DNA of 41,950 nucleotides from Acidaminobacter sp. (GTDB lineage Bacteria; Bacillota; Clostridia; Peptostreptococcales; Acidaminobacteraceae): assembly GCF_030247605.1 (NCBI RefSeq), contig NZ_JAOTSB010000023.1, forward strand, positions 1-41,950, written 5' to 3'. Numbering within the stretch: position 1 is the stretch's first letter; each line of letters opens with the position of its first letter. This document shows, piece after piece, positions 15,996 to 24,189 of this stretch. The position numbers and the translations under genes are program-made. Under the pieces are notes generated by a model. The model was not told where the DNA came from, ran no database searches, and worked only from the letters and a program-made list of their open reading frames with translations.

Positions 15996-16928
15996 TTACT
16001 GCCTTGCGCCTGCCTGGCGCTCCTTGATGCGAATCAAATGGTAGAGCATGCGGTTATAGGGCAGGTCAATACCCAGCTCTTCCCCCATTTTCAGCATGTG
16101 TCCGGCAAACAGCTCAACCTCAGTCGGGCGGCCGGCCTCGATATCCTGATGCATGGAGGTCTTGCCTTTTGGATCATGTTTTTTGACGCTGCTCAGGTAT
16201 TCCTCAATGGCACTTTCAGACAGATTGATCCCCTTGAGCCTCGCCAGGCCGACGACCTCTTCCATGACCGCACGAAGCAGCGCCTTCAGATCCTCATCCT
16301 CCTGAAAATAACCGTAATTGAGTTCCAGAACCGCCGAAAGCTGATTCCCGGAAACGTTGATCATGAATTTCTTCCACATCATGGCGAGGACGTCTTGCGG
16401 GACTTCGTAAGGGATGCCCGCTTCCTCAAGAATCTCTTGAGCCTTGAGCACCCGAGGGTCTTCCGGTCCCTGAGGCACAGCCCCAAACACAATTCTGCCA
16501 ATATTTCTGTAGTCGACCCTGTCACCGTGCTTGACCGTGTCGATCCCCATGCAGAAGGAATGAAGCACCCGCGATTCACCCAGTTTCTCAATGGCTGAGA
16601 TTTCGCTCAAAAGGCCGTTTAATACAGTCATGACCAAAGTCTCTTCCCCTGCGAACTGTCGCGCGACCTCAAGTGCGTCTTCAAGTGCCGGATATTTGCA
16701 GGCAATGATCATCAGATCCGCCGGCCCCTCAAAGGCCCCTTCCCTGTTGGAGGGCGACGCCGCCTTGAAATGAAAGGGCTCGCCATTCACTTCAATGATT
16801 TTATCTTTATAAACAGCATACCTCGAATCGTCCACCAGCACGCGAATCTCAGTATTCCCGAGCTTTGACGCCACCGCGCCGTAAGCTGCGCCAATTGCAC
16901 CCAGCCCAATAATATCCACCTTAAACAT
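15996..16928 (-). CDS. panE: 2-dehydropantoate 2-reductase family protein (PanE-like)
   Basis: A 310-residue NAD(P)-dependent reductase of the ApbA/PanE family: an N-terminal Rossmann domain with GLGAIGAAYG (8-17) and a C-terminal helical domain with WKKFMINVSGNQLSA (catalytic Lys and Asn region). Members reduce ketopantoate to pantoate for coenzyme A synthesis, although many family members act on other 2-oxo acids. ATG 16928 has GGGAGG upstream. It lies 41 bases after the DUF503 gene and ends at a strong terminator. No panB or panC is present nearby, so the assignment rests on the domain alone. Confidence 0.85.
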   Translation of the reverse strand: MFKVDIIGLGAIGAAYGAVASKLGNTEIRVLVDDSRYAVYKDKIIEVNGEPFHFKAASPSNREGAFEGPADLMIIACKYPALEDALEVARQFAGEETLVMTVLNGLLSEISAIEKLGESRVLHSFCMGIDTVKHGDRVDYRNIGRIVFGAVPQGPEDPRVLKAQEILEEAGIPYEVPQDVLAMMWKKFMINVSGNQLSAVLELNYGYFQEDEDLKALLRAVMEEVVGLARLKGINLSESAIEEYLSSVKKHDPKGKTSMHQDIEAGRPTEVELFAGHMLKMGEELGIDLPYNRMLYHLIRIKERQAGARQ

Positions 16929-16969
16929 GCAGCATTCCTCCCTAACTTGATACGATGCCCGCCAGAAGT

Positions 16970-17278
16970 CTACACCCCCGGTTCACCGGATTCCACTTTA
17001 ATTTCCTCTGTGACAATGCTGATCACTTCAAACCGGCCATCCCTGTCCAGTCCTCTCAGCGCTGTCTCCCTTAACTCAGTCGCGTGATGGAGCGTATTCG
17101 ACACCGCAGTCAACCCCAGAATACCGAGATTCAAAGTCCCATCCGGACTGAGATCCGCCGCTGCCAAGTGATTAGCTTTGCCGATGGTCGCGGTCAGGCC
17201 TTGCATCACCCGTCTTCGATCCTTCAGACTATAGGACTCCGCAATCACCATTTTAACTACTGCGCATGCGAGAAACAT
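16970..17278 (-). CDS. DUF503 (YlxP-like) small protein
   Basis: A 102-residue protein with the DUF503 pattern: a first strand MFLACAVVKMVIAESYSLKDRR (the S-L-K-x-K/R-R signature), a central LGILGLTAVSN strand and a C-terminal DGRFEVISIV strand. YlxP proteins are often encoded near infB/rbfA and implicated in ribosome or translation functions, but here the gene stands beside panE. ATG 17278 is chosen because AGAGGTGAT lies six bases upstream and this gives the family N-terminus; a TTG at 17296 is an unlikely alternative. Confidence 0.85.
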   Translation of the reverse strand: MFLACAVVKMVIAESYSLKDRRRVMQGLTATIGKANHLAAADLSPDGTLNLGILGLTAVSNTLHHATELRETALRGLDRDGRFEVISIVTEEIKVESGEPGV

Positions 17279-17394
17279 CCTCAGATCACCTCTCAAAGGA
17301 CACTCAAAATTTCACACTTCCTTAACTTTTCGATAAGAAACATTTGAGATAATAGTAACATAGAACACATAAGTTTAGACAGGAGGTTTGCCAA

Positions 17395-17937
17395 ATGTTG
17401 AAAAAAAGTCTGCTCATCTTTGTTATGATTGCAGCCATCCTCGTCGCCGCCGGGTGTAATAAAACAGAGGCGCCCGCTGATTTGCAGGGCGAAATCGATA
17501 CATTGAAAGCCCAAGTCATTGAGTTGTCAGAGGAAAACGAAACATTAAAGGCTGCTTTGACCTCCCTTCAGGGATCGGACACAGAAAGCCTGCTTGAGCT
17601 GCGCAATACCCTGGACAGCAATCTTTACGGCACGCTGAACGCCTTGATTCGCGGTGAACACGCCGCAGCCCTGGAATCCTTTACCTCCACCGTTGAAGTA
17701 AAAGAAGGCAATGTGGTCAGCCTCTACGGCAAAGGGACTGTCGAGTTTGCCATTCCCGAGCGCCCCATGAATTTAAGGCAGCGCGCCTTCTGGCAGGATG
17801 GCGCCTCTTATAACGCGATCTATGAGATCTTTGATGCCGGCTATGCGCAGCCGAACGAGCGCCTCAACACCTTAAACGTGCTCTATTTGAAGCAAGATGG
17901 GGTATGGAAAATCGACGCGATATTTATTGACGAATAA
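17395..17937 (+). CDS. Putative lipoprotein with coiled coil and C-terminal NTF2-like region
   Basis: A 180-residue predicted lipoprotein: charged N-region MLKKS, hydrophobic core and lipobox LVAAGC (Cys21). Residues about 30-57 have the heptad pattern of a short coiled coil (LQGEIDTLKAQVIELSEENE). The remaining part has a helix followed by strands (GNVVSLYGKGTVEF, YNAIYEIFDAGYAQ, LYLKQDGVWKIDAIFID) reminiscent of SnoaL/NTF2-like folds, ending with the characteristic W-x-I-D-x-I-x-I strand. ATG 17395 has AGGAGG eight bases upstream. It stands alone, with a terminator after it. Function unknown. Confidence 0.8.
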   Translation: MLKKSLLIFVMIAAILVAAGCNKTEAPADLQGEIDTLKAQVIELSEENETLKAALTSLQGSDTESLLELRNTLDSNLYGTLNALIRGEHAAALESFTSTVEVKEGNVVSLYGKGTVEFAIPERPMNLRQRAFWQDGASYNAIYEIFDAGYAQPNERLNTLNVLYLKQDGVWKIDAIFIDE

Positions 17938-17975
17938 ACTTTTGCTGTGTAAGCAATAAAATAATTAGAGACAGA

Positions 17976-18054
17976 CAAAAAAACAGAAGGAGATTGGCGC
18001 AGCAGTCGCCGGCAAAAGCCGGCCGTACATAAGCGTCAATGTCCTTCTCTTTAA
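17976..18054. terminator. Bidirectional terminator between the lipoprotein gene and the EamA transporter gene
   Basis: AGAAGGAGATTGGCG pairs with CGTCAATGTCCTTCT with an inner GCCGGCaaaaGCCGGC hairpin; A and T tracts flank the stem on both sides. Confidence 0.8.
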
Positions 18055-18075
18055 ATTTCCCATTATACAACCGGG

Positions 18076-18951
18076 TCACAGGATCTCTTTAACTTTCCCC
18101 AGCCTGCTGATATAGAAGCTGCGCAGCGTGACAGCCAGGACGACAATCAAGCCGCCCAGCAGCGCCAGCGCGCCAGGCTTCTCCCCTGTCGCGAGGAAAA
18201 CCCAGATGGGATTTAGGATAGGTTCTATGACCGGGATCAAAATTGCCTCCAGCGCGGTCACATGACGTACTGCCAGGGAAAACAGCGTATACGAAATGCC
18301 CAACTGAAAAACGCCCAGAATCAGAATACCCACCATACTTTTAAAATCCGGAACAGACTGCAAAATAAACGGAATGCTGACTAGAAAGGTCATTATATTC
18401 CCCAACAGCGTCATTTCTATTTGTGAGCCGTCTTTCTGAAGCCTCAGAAAAATAACGGTCAGCGCCAGAAACAACCCCGACAGTACGGAGAGCAGATTTC
18501 CTGCAAGGGCACCGCCTCCCAGATCCCCAATAAAAAACAGCACCATGCCGGCCATGACCGCGAAGATCGCGAGCCAGTCGACACGCAGTGTCTTTTCTTT
18601 CAGAACCCAAGTGCCGAGTACAGCCACCCAGATTGGGGCGGTATACTGCAGCAGGATCGCGTTCGCGGCAGTGGTCAATTTATTGGCTGTGACGAAAAGT
18701 ATAACCGTTGACATATAGAAGGCCGCGCCTGCAATTTGAGTTTTGGACTTGGAAAATTTAGGTTTTCTGACGAATGCGAGCATTACCAGCGCCGCAATAC
18801 CGCTCCTGGTACCTGCTATTGCGACCGGATTCCAGTCGACCAGCTTGATCAGCATACCGCCTGTGCTCCATAGCACAGAAGCGATCACCAGGTATAAAAT
18901 GGCTTTAGCTCTGGGTGTTTTGACGAGTGATAAAACGTTCAAATTCTCCAA
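18076..18951 (-). CDS. EamA-family (DMT superfamily) transporter
   Basis: A 291-residue inner membrane protein with about ten helices in two EamA repeats (roughly residues 15-140 and 150-285), as in drug/metabolite transporters. The family exports amino acids and other metabolites, or imports some solutes; the substrate cannot be told from sequence. A typical repeat start is SVLWSTGGMLIKLVDWNPVAIAGTRS. The start is uncertain: TTG 18951 is the longest, with AGCAGG close upstream, and another TTG nine bases later is possible. It is divergent from a small lipoprotein gene, with clustered TAGAAT half-sites in the shared region. Confidence 0.85.
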   Translation of the reverse strand: MENLNVLSLVKTPRAKAILYLVIASVLWSTGGMLIKLVDWNPVAIAGTRSGIAALVMLAFVRKPKFSKSKTQIAGAAFYMSTVILFVTANKLTTAANAILLQYTAPIWVAVLGTWVLKEKTLRVDWLAIFAVMAGMVLFFIGDLGGGALAGNLLSVLSGLFLALTVIFLRLQKDGSQIEMTLLGNIMTFLVSIPFILQSVPDFKSMVGILILGVFQLGISYTLFSLAVRHVTALEAILIPVIEPILNPIWVFLATGEKPGALALLGGLIVVLAVTLRSFYISRLGKVKEIL

Positions 18952-18981
18952 CCTGCTTTCATTGTTGTCTATTGTTTGCTG

Positions 18982-19050
18982 TTCTAGTATTAGAATTTAC
19001 ACAGCACTAGAATCATACAATATCTGTAATTCTAAAACAACTAGAATTCT
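18982..19050. repeat. Cluster of TAGAAT/ATTCTA half-sites upstream of the EamA gene
   Basis: TTCTA-GTAT-TAGAA (18982-18995) is an inverted repeat. TAGAAT follows at about 19008-19013, and ATTCTA-N7-TAGAAT (about 19029-19047) is a second inverted pair. Five half-sites in 70 bases of a divergent promoter region look like a repressor or activator array. Confidence 0.5.
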
Positions 19051-19153
19051 GTGTTTGAAGCCACTCTGTAATGAGTAAGAAGACAAACATAGTAACAGGC
19101 TTTAATTTCACCCGAAATCTTTCATTTAAGATCACCCAATTGGAGGTTTTATC

Positions 19154-19441
19154 ATGAAAAAAATCACACTGACCCTTTTGATTCTGGCGATCATGCTGAC
19201 TCTGACCGCCTGCCTGCCAGGGGACGGCAGCTATTCCTCGGAGAATCCGGCCGGATTCCTGTCAGGGATCTGGCATGGCTGGCTCGCCCCGCTGTCCATG
19301 CTCCTCGGGCTCATCCGCGGCGGCTACAGAATTTACGAGGTCAACAACACCGGGCTTGCATATGATTTCGCTTTTTATATTGCCATTATAGGTGGTTTTG
19401 GGAGCTTCTCACTGTTCAGAAGAAGGAAAAAGGACAAATAA
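19154..19441 (+). CDS. Small predicted lipoprotein/membrane protein of unknown function
   Basis: A 95-residue protein with a signal-like N-terminus and lipobox LTLTAC (Cys20), followed by a glycine- and aromatic-rich segment (GDGSYSSENPAGFLSGIWHG), and two hydrophobic stretches (WLAPLSMLLGLIRGG and YDFAFYIAIIGGFGSFSLF) ending in RRRKKDK. It could be lipid anchored or a two-helix membrane protein with a cytoplasmic basic tail. ATG 19154 has TGGAGG upstream. I recognise the layout as a recurrent small protein but know no function. It lies between the TAGAAT array and the lytS promoter. Confidence 0.75.
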   Translation: MKKITLTLLILAIMLTLTACLPGDGSYSSENPAGFLSGIWHGWLAPLSMLLGLIRGGYRIYEVNNTGLAYDFAFYIAIIGGFGSFSLFRRRKKDK

Positions 19442-19446
19442 CATGG

Positions 19447-19452
19447 TATAAT
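19447..19452 (+). promoter_or_regulatory. Extended -10 promoter of the lytS-lytR operon
   Basis: TGGTATAAT forms an extended -10 (TG-N-TATAAT), 37 bases before the lytS start, just after the small lipoprotein stop. No clear -35 is needed for this class. Confidence 0.6.
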
Positions 19453-19488
19453 AGATCATCTCAATTTTGATCAAGTGGAGGTTGACGC

Positions 19489-21171
19489 ATGATTCTTCTG
19501 CGAAATTTGACCAACAACCTGGGCTATGTCGTCCTTCTCGCCTTTTGGCTTTCAAGATTATCACTCTTTAAGAAAATTATGCTCAAAGAAAAGTTTTCCT
19601 CTAAGGAAAAAGTGATCCTGGCATTGATTTTTGGCGCTTTCGGGATTTTAGGCACTTATATTGGTACGGAAATTCAAGGCGCCATTGCAAATACACGGCT
19701 AATAGGCGTCATGGTCGGCGGCATTTTGGCTGGCCCCTTTGTTGGAATTACTGCAGGGATCATCGCAGGGGTCCATAGATTGACTATGCCGGTGGGGACC
19801 CTGACGGCGGTCCCGTGTGCGATCGCGACCATTGCCGCAGGCATTGCCGCTTCCTTTATCTATCATAAGTCCACTCGAAAAAACAAATGGATGCTGGGAC
19901 TCGCTGGCGGCTTTGTCATGGAAACCTTCGAAATGCTGCTGATTCTTCTGATGTCAAAACCTTTTCCGGCAGCCCTGGCTGTGGTTAAGAGCATTTATCT
20001 GCCTATGAGTATGACCAACGGCATTGGAATCAGCATCTTGATTTTAATTATTCAGAACCTCTTTGACGAGAAGGAGAATATTGCGGCACGTCAGGCTAAG
20101 ACGGCCATGGATGTGGCTAATCAGACACTGCCGTATTTCAGGGATATCACGCCTGAATCTATTGAGAAAATCTGTCAGATCATCCAGGCTTCCATACAGG
20201 CAGATGCGGTTTCAATTACAGATCGAAACACAATACTTTCCCACGTAGGCCTCGGCGCGGATCATCACGAAAGCGGCAGCCCCATTGGAACGGAGGCGAC
20301 ACGCAAGGTTATTGATTCCGGCGATATTTTGTTTTTGAACAAGAAAACAGATATTCAATGTGATTTCGAGAACTGTCCGCTGAAGTCCGCAGTTATTGTC
20401 CCTATCTTCGAAGGCGAACAGGTCATGGGGACACTCAAAATTTATTACGGCAAAGAGGGTATGATCTCGGAAAGTACAGCGCAGCTCGCCATTGGTTTGT
20501 CTCAGATCATATCGACACAGCTGGAAATCAGCAAAATCCACAAATTAGAAGAACTGGCGACGCAATCTGAAATTCGGGCCCTTCAGTCTCAGATTAATCC
20601 GCATTTTCTCTTCAACGCGCTCAACACCATCACCGCCTTCACACGAGATGAGCCTGAAAAGGCGCGACAGCTGATCGTCGATCTTTCTACCTATTTAAGG
20701 TACAACTTAGAATCTGCGGATCGATTGGTGAGCATCAACCGTGAGATCGAACAAGTAAAAGCCTATGTGGATATCGAGCGTGCCCGTTTTGGAGACAAGC
20801 TTAAAGTTGAATACATCATAGATGCTGATCTCGAACTCTCCATCCCCTCCCTCATCATCCAGCCACTCGTTGAAAACGCTGTCAAACACGGGATCATGGA
20901 AGGCATTGGCCGAGGCACAATCCAACTCCGAATTCAAAAAACAGGAGAAGGTATGGCAAAAATCACGGTGGAAGATGATGGAAAAGGGATAGATCCCGAC
21001 CTAATTTCGCAAATTGAACAAGGAACACTGCCAAGTCATCACATTGGACTTTCCAATGTGCAAAATCGACTTCGTCTGATTTACGGGAGCGAATTAGTCA
21101 TTGAACACCTGGATCAAGGCACTCGCATATCCTTTGAAATACCAAGCCGGACGAAAGGTGTGGTCGCTTGA
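19489..21171 (+). CDS. LytS/BtsS-type sensor histidine kinase
   Basis: A 560-residue membrane kinase. The N-terminal part (about 1-195) is a 5TM-5TMR-LYT sensor with glycine-rich helices (GILGTYIGTEIQGAIANTRL). A GAF domain follows (about 210-350), then the His_kinase dimerisation segment with QSQINPHFLFNALN (His372) and an HATPase_c domain with the N-box VENAVKHG near 461. In this class the sensor detects extracellular pyruvate (BtsS, LytS) or cell-wall/electrical signals. ATG 19489 has TGGAGG upstream. It overlaps the response regulator gene by four bases. The CstA-family transporter gene downstream strongly suggests a pyruvate or peptide-nutrient sensing role. Confidence 0.92.
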   Translation: MILLRNLTNNLGYVVLLAFWLSRLSLFKKIMLKEKFSSKEKVILALIFGAFGILGTYIGTEIQGAIANTRLIGVMVGGILAGPFVGITAGIIAGVHRLTMPVGTLTAVPCAIATIAAGIAASFIYHKSTRKNKWMLGLAGGFVMETFEMLLILLMSKPFPAALAVVKSIYLPMSMTNGIGISILILIIQNLFDEKENIAARQAKTAMDVANQTLPYFRDITPESIEKICQIIQASIQADAVSITDRNTILSHVGLGADHHESGSPIGTEATRKVIDSGDILFLNKKTDIQCDFENCPLKSAVIVPIFEGEQVMGTLKIYYGKEGMISESTAQLAIGLSQIISTQLEISKIHKLEELATQSEIRALQSQINPHFLFNALNTITAFTRDEPEKARQLIVDLSTYLRYNLESADRLVSINREIEQVKAYVDIERARFGDKLKVEYIIDADLELSIPSLIIQPLVENAVKHGIMEGIGRGTIQLRIQKTGEGMAKITVEDDGKGIDPDLISQIEQGTLPSHHIGLSNVQNRLRLIYGSELVIEHLDQGTRISFEIPSRTKGVVA

Positions 21172-21875
21172 ATTGCATTATTGTAGATGACGAAATGCCA
21201 GCCCGCAAGGAACTTTCTTACCTGATAGAACAAAACAGCGACATTACAATACTCAAGGATTTTGACGACGCGCCTGAGGCTTTGGAATACGTTCGTCAGG
21301 CAAAGCCCGACCTCGTCTTTCTGGATATCAGCATGCCGCAGCTGGATGGCATGAGCTTCGCCAGGCAGCTCAGGCAATGGGGGGTGGACTCACGCGTCAT
21401 TTTTGTGACGGCTCACAGGGAGTACGCCGTGGAAGCCTTTGAACTCGAAGCGTTTGACTATCTGCTGAAACCTTTTTCTGAAGACAGGCTGGAACTGCTT
21501 CTCAATAAATTGAGCGCCCTTGATCCCGTTGAGATTTCATACCCCGAGAAGCTGACCCTTTGGAAGTCAGAAAAAATGAGAGTGGTACCGGTCACCGAGT
21601 TGTGCTATATAGAGGTTCGTGAGCGGGAAGTTCATATTTTTACCAAGGAAGATGCCTTTGTAGTCGTCTCCAGTATCAGCAGTTTTCAAAAGAAGCTGGA
21701 TCCAAAAAAATTTTTCAGATGTCACAGATCCTTCGTCGTTAACCTCGACAAGATTGAGGAAATTATCCCCTGGTTCAACCACACCTATCAATTGAAACTG
21801 AAAGATATCGAAAGTCCAATTCCGGTCAGCCGGCATTACCTGTCGGAATTCAAACAGATTATGGGATCATTTTGA
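21168..21875 (+). CDS. LytTR-family response regulator
   Basis: A 235-residue regulator: receiver domain (1-120) with acidic D7/D8, phosphoacceptor Asp53 in LVFLDISMP, a Thr in VTAHRE and Lys in LLKPF; then a LytTR DNA-binding domain (about 135-235) with YIEVREREVHIFT and FFRCHRSFVVNLDKI. It starts at TTG 21168, overlapping the kinase stop (TTGA), with AAAGGTG seven bases upstream, so synthesis is coupled to the kinase. By analogy with LytSR/BtsSR, the target is likely the transporter gene that follows. Confidence 0.92.
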   Translation: MNCIIVDDEMPARKELSYLIEQNSDITILKDFDDAPEALEYVRQAKPDLVFLDISMPQLDGMSFARQLRQWGVDSRVIFVTAHREYAVEAFELEAFDYLLKPFSEDRLELLLNKLSALDPVEISYPEKLTLWKSEKMRVVPVTELCYIEVREREVHIFTKEDAFVVVSSISSFQKKLDPKKFFRCHRSFVVNLDKIEEIIPWFNHTYQLKLKDIESPIPVSRHYLSEFKQIMGSF

Positions 21876-21908
21876 CGCTTCATGCAGAATTCACGTCATT
21901 TCATACCT

Positions 21909-21932
21909 AAAAACGCCTCAGGCGTTTTTTTT
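21909..21932 (+). terminator. Terminator after the response regulator gene
   Basis: AAAACGCC-TCA-GGCGTTTT followed by further T residues. It separates lytSR from cstA, so cstA needs its own promoter or readthrough. Confidence 0.8.
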
Positions 21933-21990
21933 ATTGTAGACTGAACCTGCAAGCAAACGCGAACTCATACATAGTAAAAGGAGGACTCAA

Positions 21991-23433
21991 ATGATTTCAT
22001 TTCTTCTGTCTATTGTCGCTCTGGTCGCAGGCTACTTCATTTACGGCAAGATCGTCGAGTCGAAGTTCGGCGCGGATGAATCACTGACTACGCCAGCCAT
22101 TGTCATGAACGACGGCGTTGATTACGTTCCACTTCCAGGTTGGAAAATTTTCATGATTCAATTCTTGAACATCGCTGGTCTTGGCCCGATCTTCGGTGCC
22201 ATAGCAGGTGCCTTGTGGGGTCCTGTCGCCTTCCTCTGGATCGTGCTTGGCTCAATCTTCGCAGGCGGCGTCCATGACTATTTCTCCGGAATGCTTTCTG
22301 TCCGACACAACGGGGCGAGTATTCCAGAAGTTGTCGGCCATTATCTTGGCCCTGGCCTTAAGAATTTCATGCGCGGCTTCTCAATCATTGTACTTATTCT
22401 GGTAGGTGTCGTCTTCATTACCGGCCCTGCTGCCTTGCTTTCCGGCATCACCCCGCCGACCTTCGATAAGGTCTTCTGGATTTACGCCATTTTCGCCTAT
22501 TATGTCATTGCAACCATGCTGCCTATCGATCAATTGATCGGTAAAATTTATCCTCTCTTTGGCGCGACGTTGTTGATCATGGCGGTTGGCGTCACAGGCG
22601 GAATTCTGTTTGGTGGTTACCAAATTCCTGAAATCCAGCTGGCTAACTTACATCCAAGCAACCTCCCGATCTGGCCGCTCATGTTCATTACAATTGCCTG
22701 CGGCGCAATCAGCGGCTTTCACTCCACTCAGTCACCTATGATGGCAAGATGCATCACCAATGAACGACAGGGACGAAAAGTCTTTTACGGCGCCATGATC
22801 GCAGAAGGCATCGTCGCTTTGATCTGGGCTGCTGCAGCTATGGCCTTCTTTGGCAGCACTGGCGAGCTCGGTGCTCAAATGAGCGCAAACGGCGGCCAGG
22901 CTTGGGTCGTCAACACGATTTCAAATACACTACTTGGCAAAGTCGGCGGTGTCCTTGCAATTCTCGGCGTAGTCGCTTGTCCGGTAACTTCGGGCGACAC
23001 TGCCTTCAGAAGCGCGAGACTTACCATTGCTGATATGCTCAAATACAAGCAAGGTCCAATCAAGAACCGTCTGTTGATTTCGATTCCACTCTTTGTCATT
23101 GGCTTTGCATTGACTAAGATCGACTTTAATATCGTATGGCGTTACTTCGCATGGTCCAACCAAACCCTGGCTATGATCGTCCTTTGGGCGGCTGCGATGT
23201 ACCTTTACCTCAAAAACCAAGTACACTGGATCGCTACGATTCCTGCGACCTTTATGAGTGCCGTCTCCATAACTTACATTCTCATCGCACCTGAAGGCTT
23301 TAAACTCCCGGCTTCCTTTGCCTACCCTGCCGGTATAGCTGTCGCCGCCGCTTTCCTTATCCTGTTTCTGACTGCAGCAAACAGAAAGAAGCGTGCCGCT
23401 ACAATAAATCAAAAGGCAGAGAACGCTGCTTAA
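21991..23433 (+). CDS. cstA: CstA-family carbon starvation/pyruvate transporter
   Basis: A 480-residue polytopic membrane protein with more than ten helices, typical of the CstA/BtsT family. Family landmarks include FLNIAGLGPIFGAIAGALWGP near residues 53-73, GGVHDYFSGMLSVRHNGASIPEVVG near 92-116, and SGFHSTQSPMMARC near 245. E. coli BtsT and CstA are pyruvate/peptide transporters induced on carbon limitation; BtsT is controlled by BtsSR, a LytS/LytTR pair. Here such a pair sits directly upstream, supporting pyruvate uptake. It is shorter than the about 700-residue enterobacterial proteins, as are many Firmicute members. ATG 21991 has AAAGGAGG upstream. A terminator follows. Confidence 0.92.
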   Translation: MISFLLSIVALVAGYFIYGKIVESKFGADESLTTPAIVMNDGVDYVPLPGWKIFMIQFLNIAGLGPIFGAIAGALWGPVAFLWIVLGSIFAGGVHDYFSGMLSVRHNGASIPEVVGHYLGPGLKNFMRGFSIIVLILVGVVFITGPAALLSGITPPTFDKVFWIYAIFAYYVIATMLPIDQLIGKIYPLFGATLLIMAVGVTGGILFGGYQIPEIQLANLHPSNLPIWPLMFITIACGAISGFHSTQSPMMARCITNERQGRKVFYGAMIAEGIVALIWAAAAMAFFGSTGELGAQMSANGGQAWVVNTISNTLLGKVGGVLAILGVVACPVTSGDTAFRSARLTIADMLKYKQGPIKNRLLISIPLFVIGFALTKIDFNIVWRYFAWSNQTLAMIVLWAAAMYLYLKNQVHWIATIPATFMSAVSITYILIAPEGFKLPASFAYPAGIAVAAAFLILFLTAANRKKRAATINQKAENAA

Positions 23434-23444
23434 TCCTTTGAAAT

Positions 23445-23500
23445 GAACCGGTACAGAAGTCTGCACATCACCATCGGCAGAACTCTGTACCGGTTTTTTA
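23445..23500 (+). terminator. Terminator of cstA
   Basis: ACCGGTACAGA pairs with TCTGTACCGGT, with an inner partly paired stem, followed by TTTTTT. Confidence 0.88.
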
Positions 23501-23530
23501 TTATGAACCGGTGATCACAACAGACCCAAC

Positions 23531-23544
23531 TTGTATCGATACAA
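23531..23544. promoter_or_regulatory. Perfect 14-base palindrome TTGTATCGATACAA upstream of the first usp gene
   Basis: The sequence equals its own reverse complement and lies 78 bases before the usp start, in a region with no ORF. It looks like an operator for a dimeric regulator. Confidence 0.45.
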
Positions 23545-23621
23545 TTGAGGCTCTCAAGCTTTTAATTGGCGCTAATGGGGGTATATATGTGATAACCGGA
23601 GGAAACAAAGGAGGTGTCACC

Positions 23622-24050
23622 ATGAACAAACTGTTACTTCCAGTTGACGGCGAGAAGCTCAGCGAACGAACCCTTGATTACGTCAAAGAGTTTTCCACCA
23701 CTCAAGGCTATGAGGTTACCGTGCTGCACGTCATAGCTTACGAGGAGGCGCTGTCCCACCCTCATCTCGCGACAGTATTCGGACTCCATGGCGAAACATT
23801 TGTACACGTCGCCGAAGAAATGGTTTCAAAGATTGCTCAGCAGTTAAAAGCCGCCGGCGTTGAAAACGTCAAGACCAAAGTCCTTAAAGGCAACCCCGCT
23901 GCTGAGATTGTGGCCCTTGCAGAAGGCGAAGAATATCGTATCGTTCTTATGAACACCCATGGTTTCGACGCAACAAAACGCCTGATGATTGGCAGCGTGA
24001 CGAATAAAGTGGTTCATAACTGTTATGTGCCAGTACTCGTCATTCAGTAA
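23622..24050 (+). CDS. Universal stress protein (UspA family), copy 1
   Basis: A 142-residue alpha/beta protein of the UspA fold. It starts with MNKLLLPVDGEKLSERTLDY, and the ATP-binding loop region reads MNTHGFDATKRLMIGSVTNKVVHNCYVPVLVI, equivalent to the G-2x-G-9x-G(S/T) motif but with the first glycines partly altered. ATG 23622 is chosen because AAAGGAGG lies seven bases upstream; the frame is open from 23511 but without a site. A second gene of identical length follows 139 bases downstream, indicating tandem duplication. Position after cstA suggests co-response to starvation. Confidence 0.9.
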   Translation: MNKLLLPVDGEKLSERTLDYVKEFSTTQGYEVTVLHVIAYEEALSHPHLATVFGLHGETFVHVAEEMVSKIAQQLKAAGVENVKTKVLKGNPAAEIVALAEGEEYRIVLMNTHGFDATKRLMIGSVTNKVVHNCYVPVLVIQ

Positions 24051-24112
24051 CCTGTATGAGCGCGACGGTCACACGCACCTGTTCCTATATGCCTGTCAAT
24101 GACAACGCTATT

Positions 24113-24161
24113 GAGAGCCTGAAGTCTGCAGTGTCCTCCGGGATTGCAGACCAAGGCTCTC
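24113..24161 (+). repeat. Long imperfect hairpin between the two usp genes
   Basis: GAGAGCCT and GTCTGCA pair with TGCAGAC and AGGCTCTC in the same order around a central loop. No T tract follows, so it is not a standard terminator; it could be an mRNA processing or stability element. Confidence 0.55.
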
Positions 24162-24189
24162 CATAATACATTTCAAGGAGGTCTGGACA

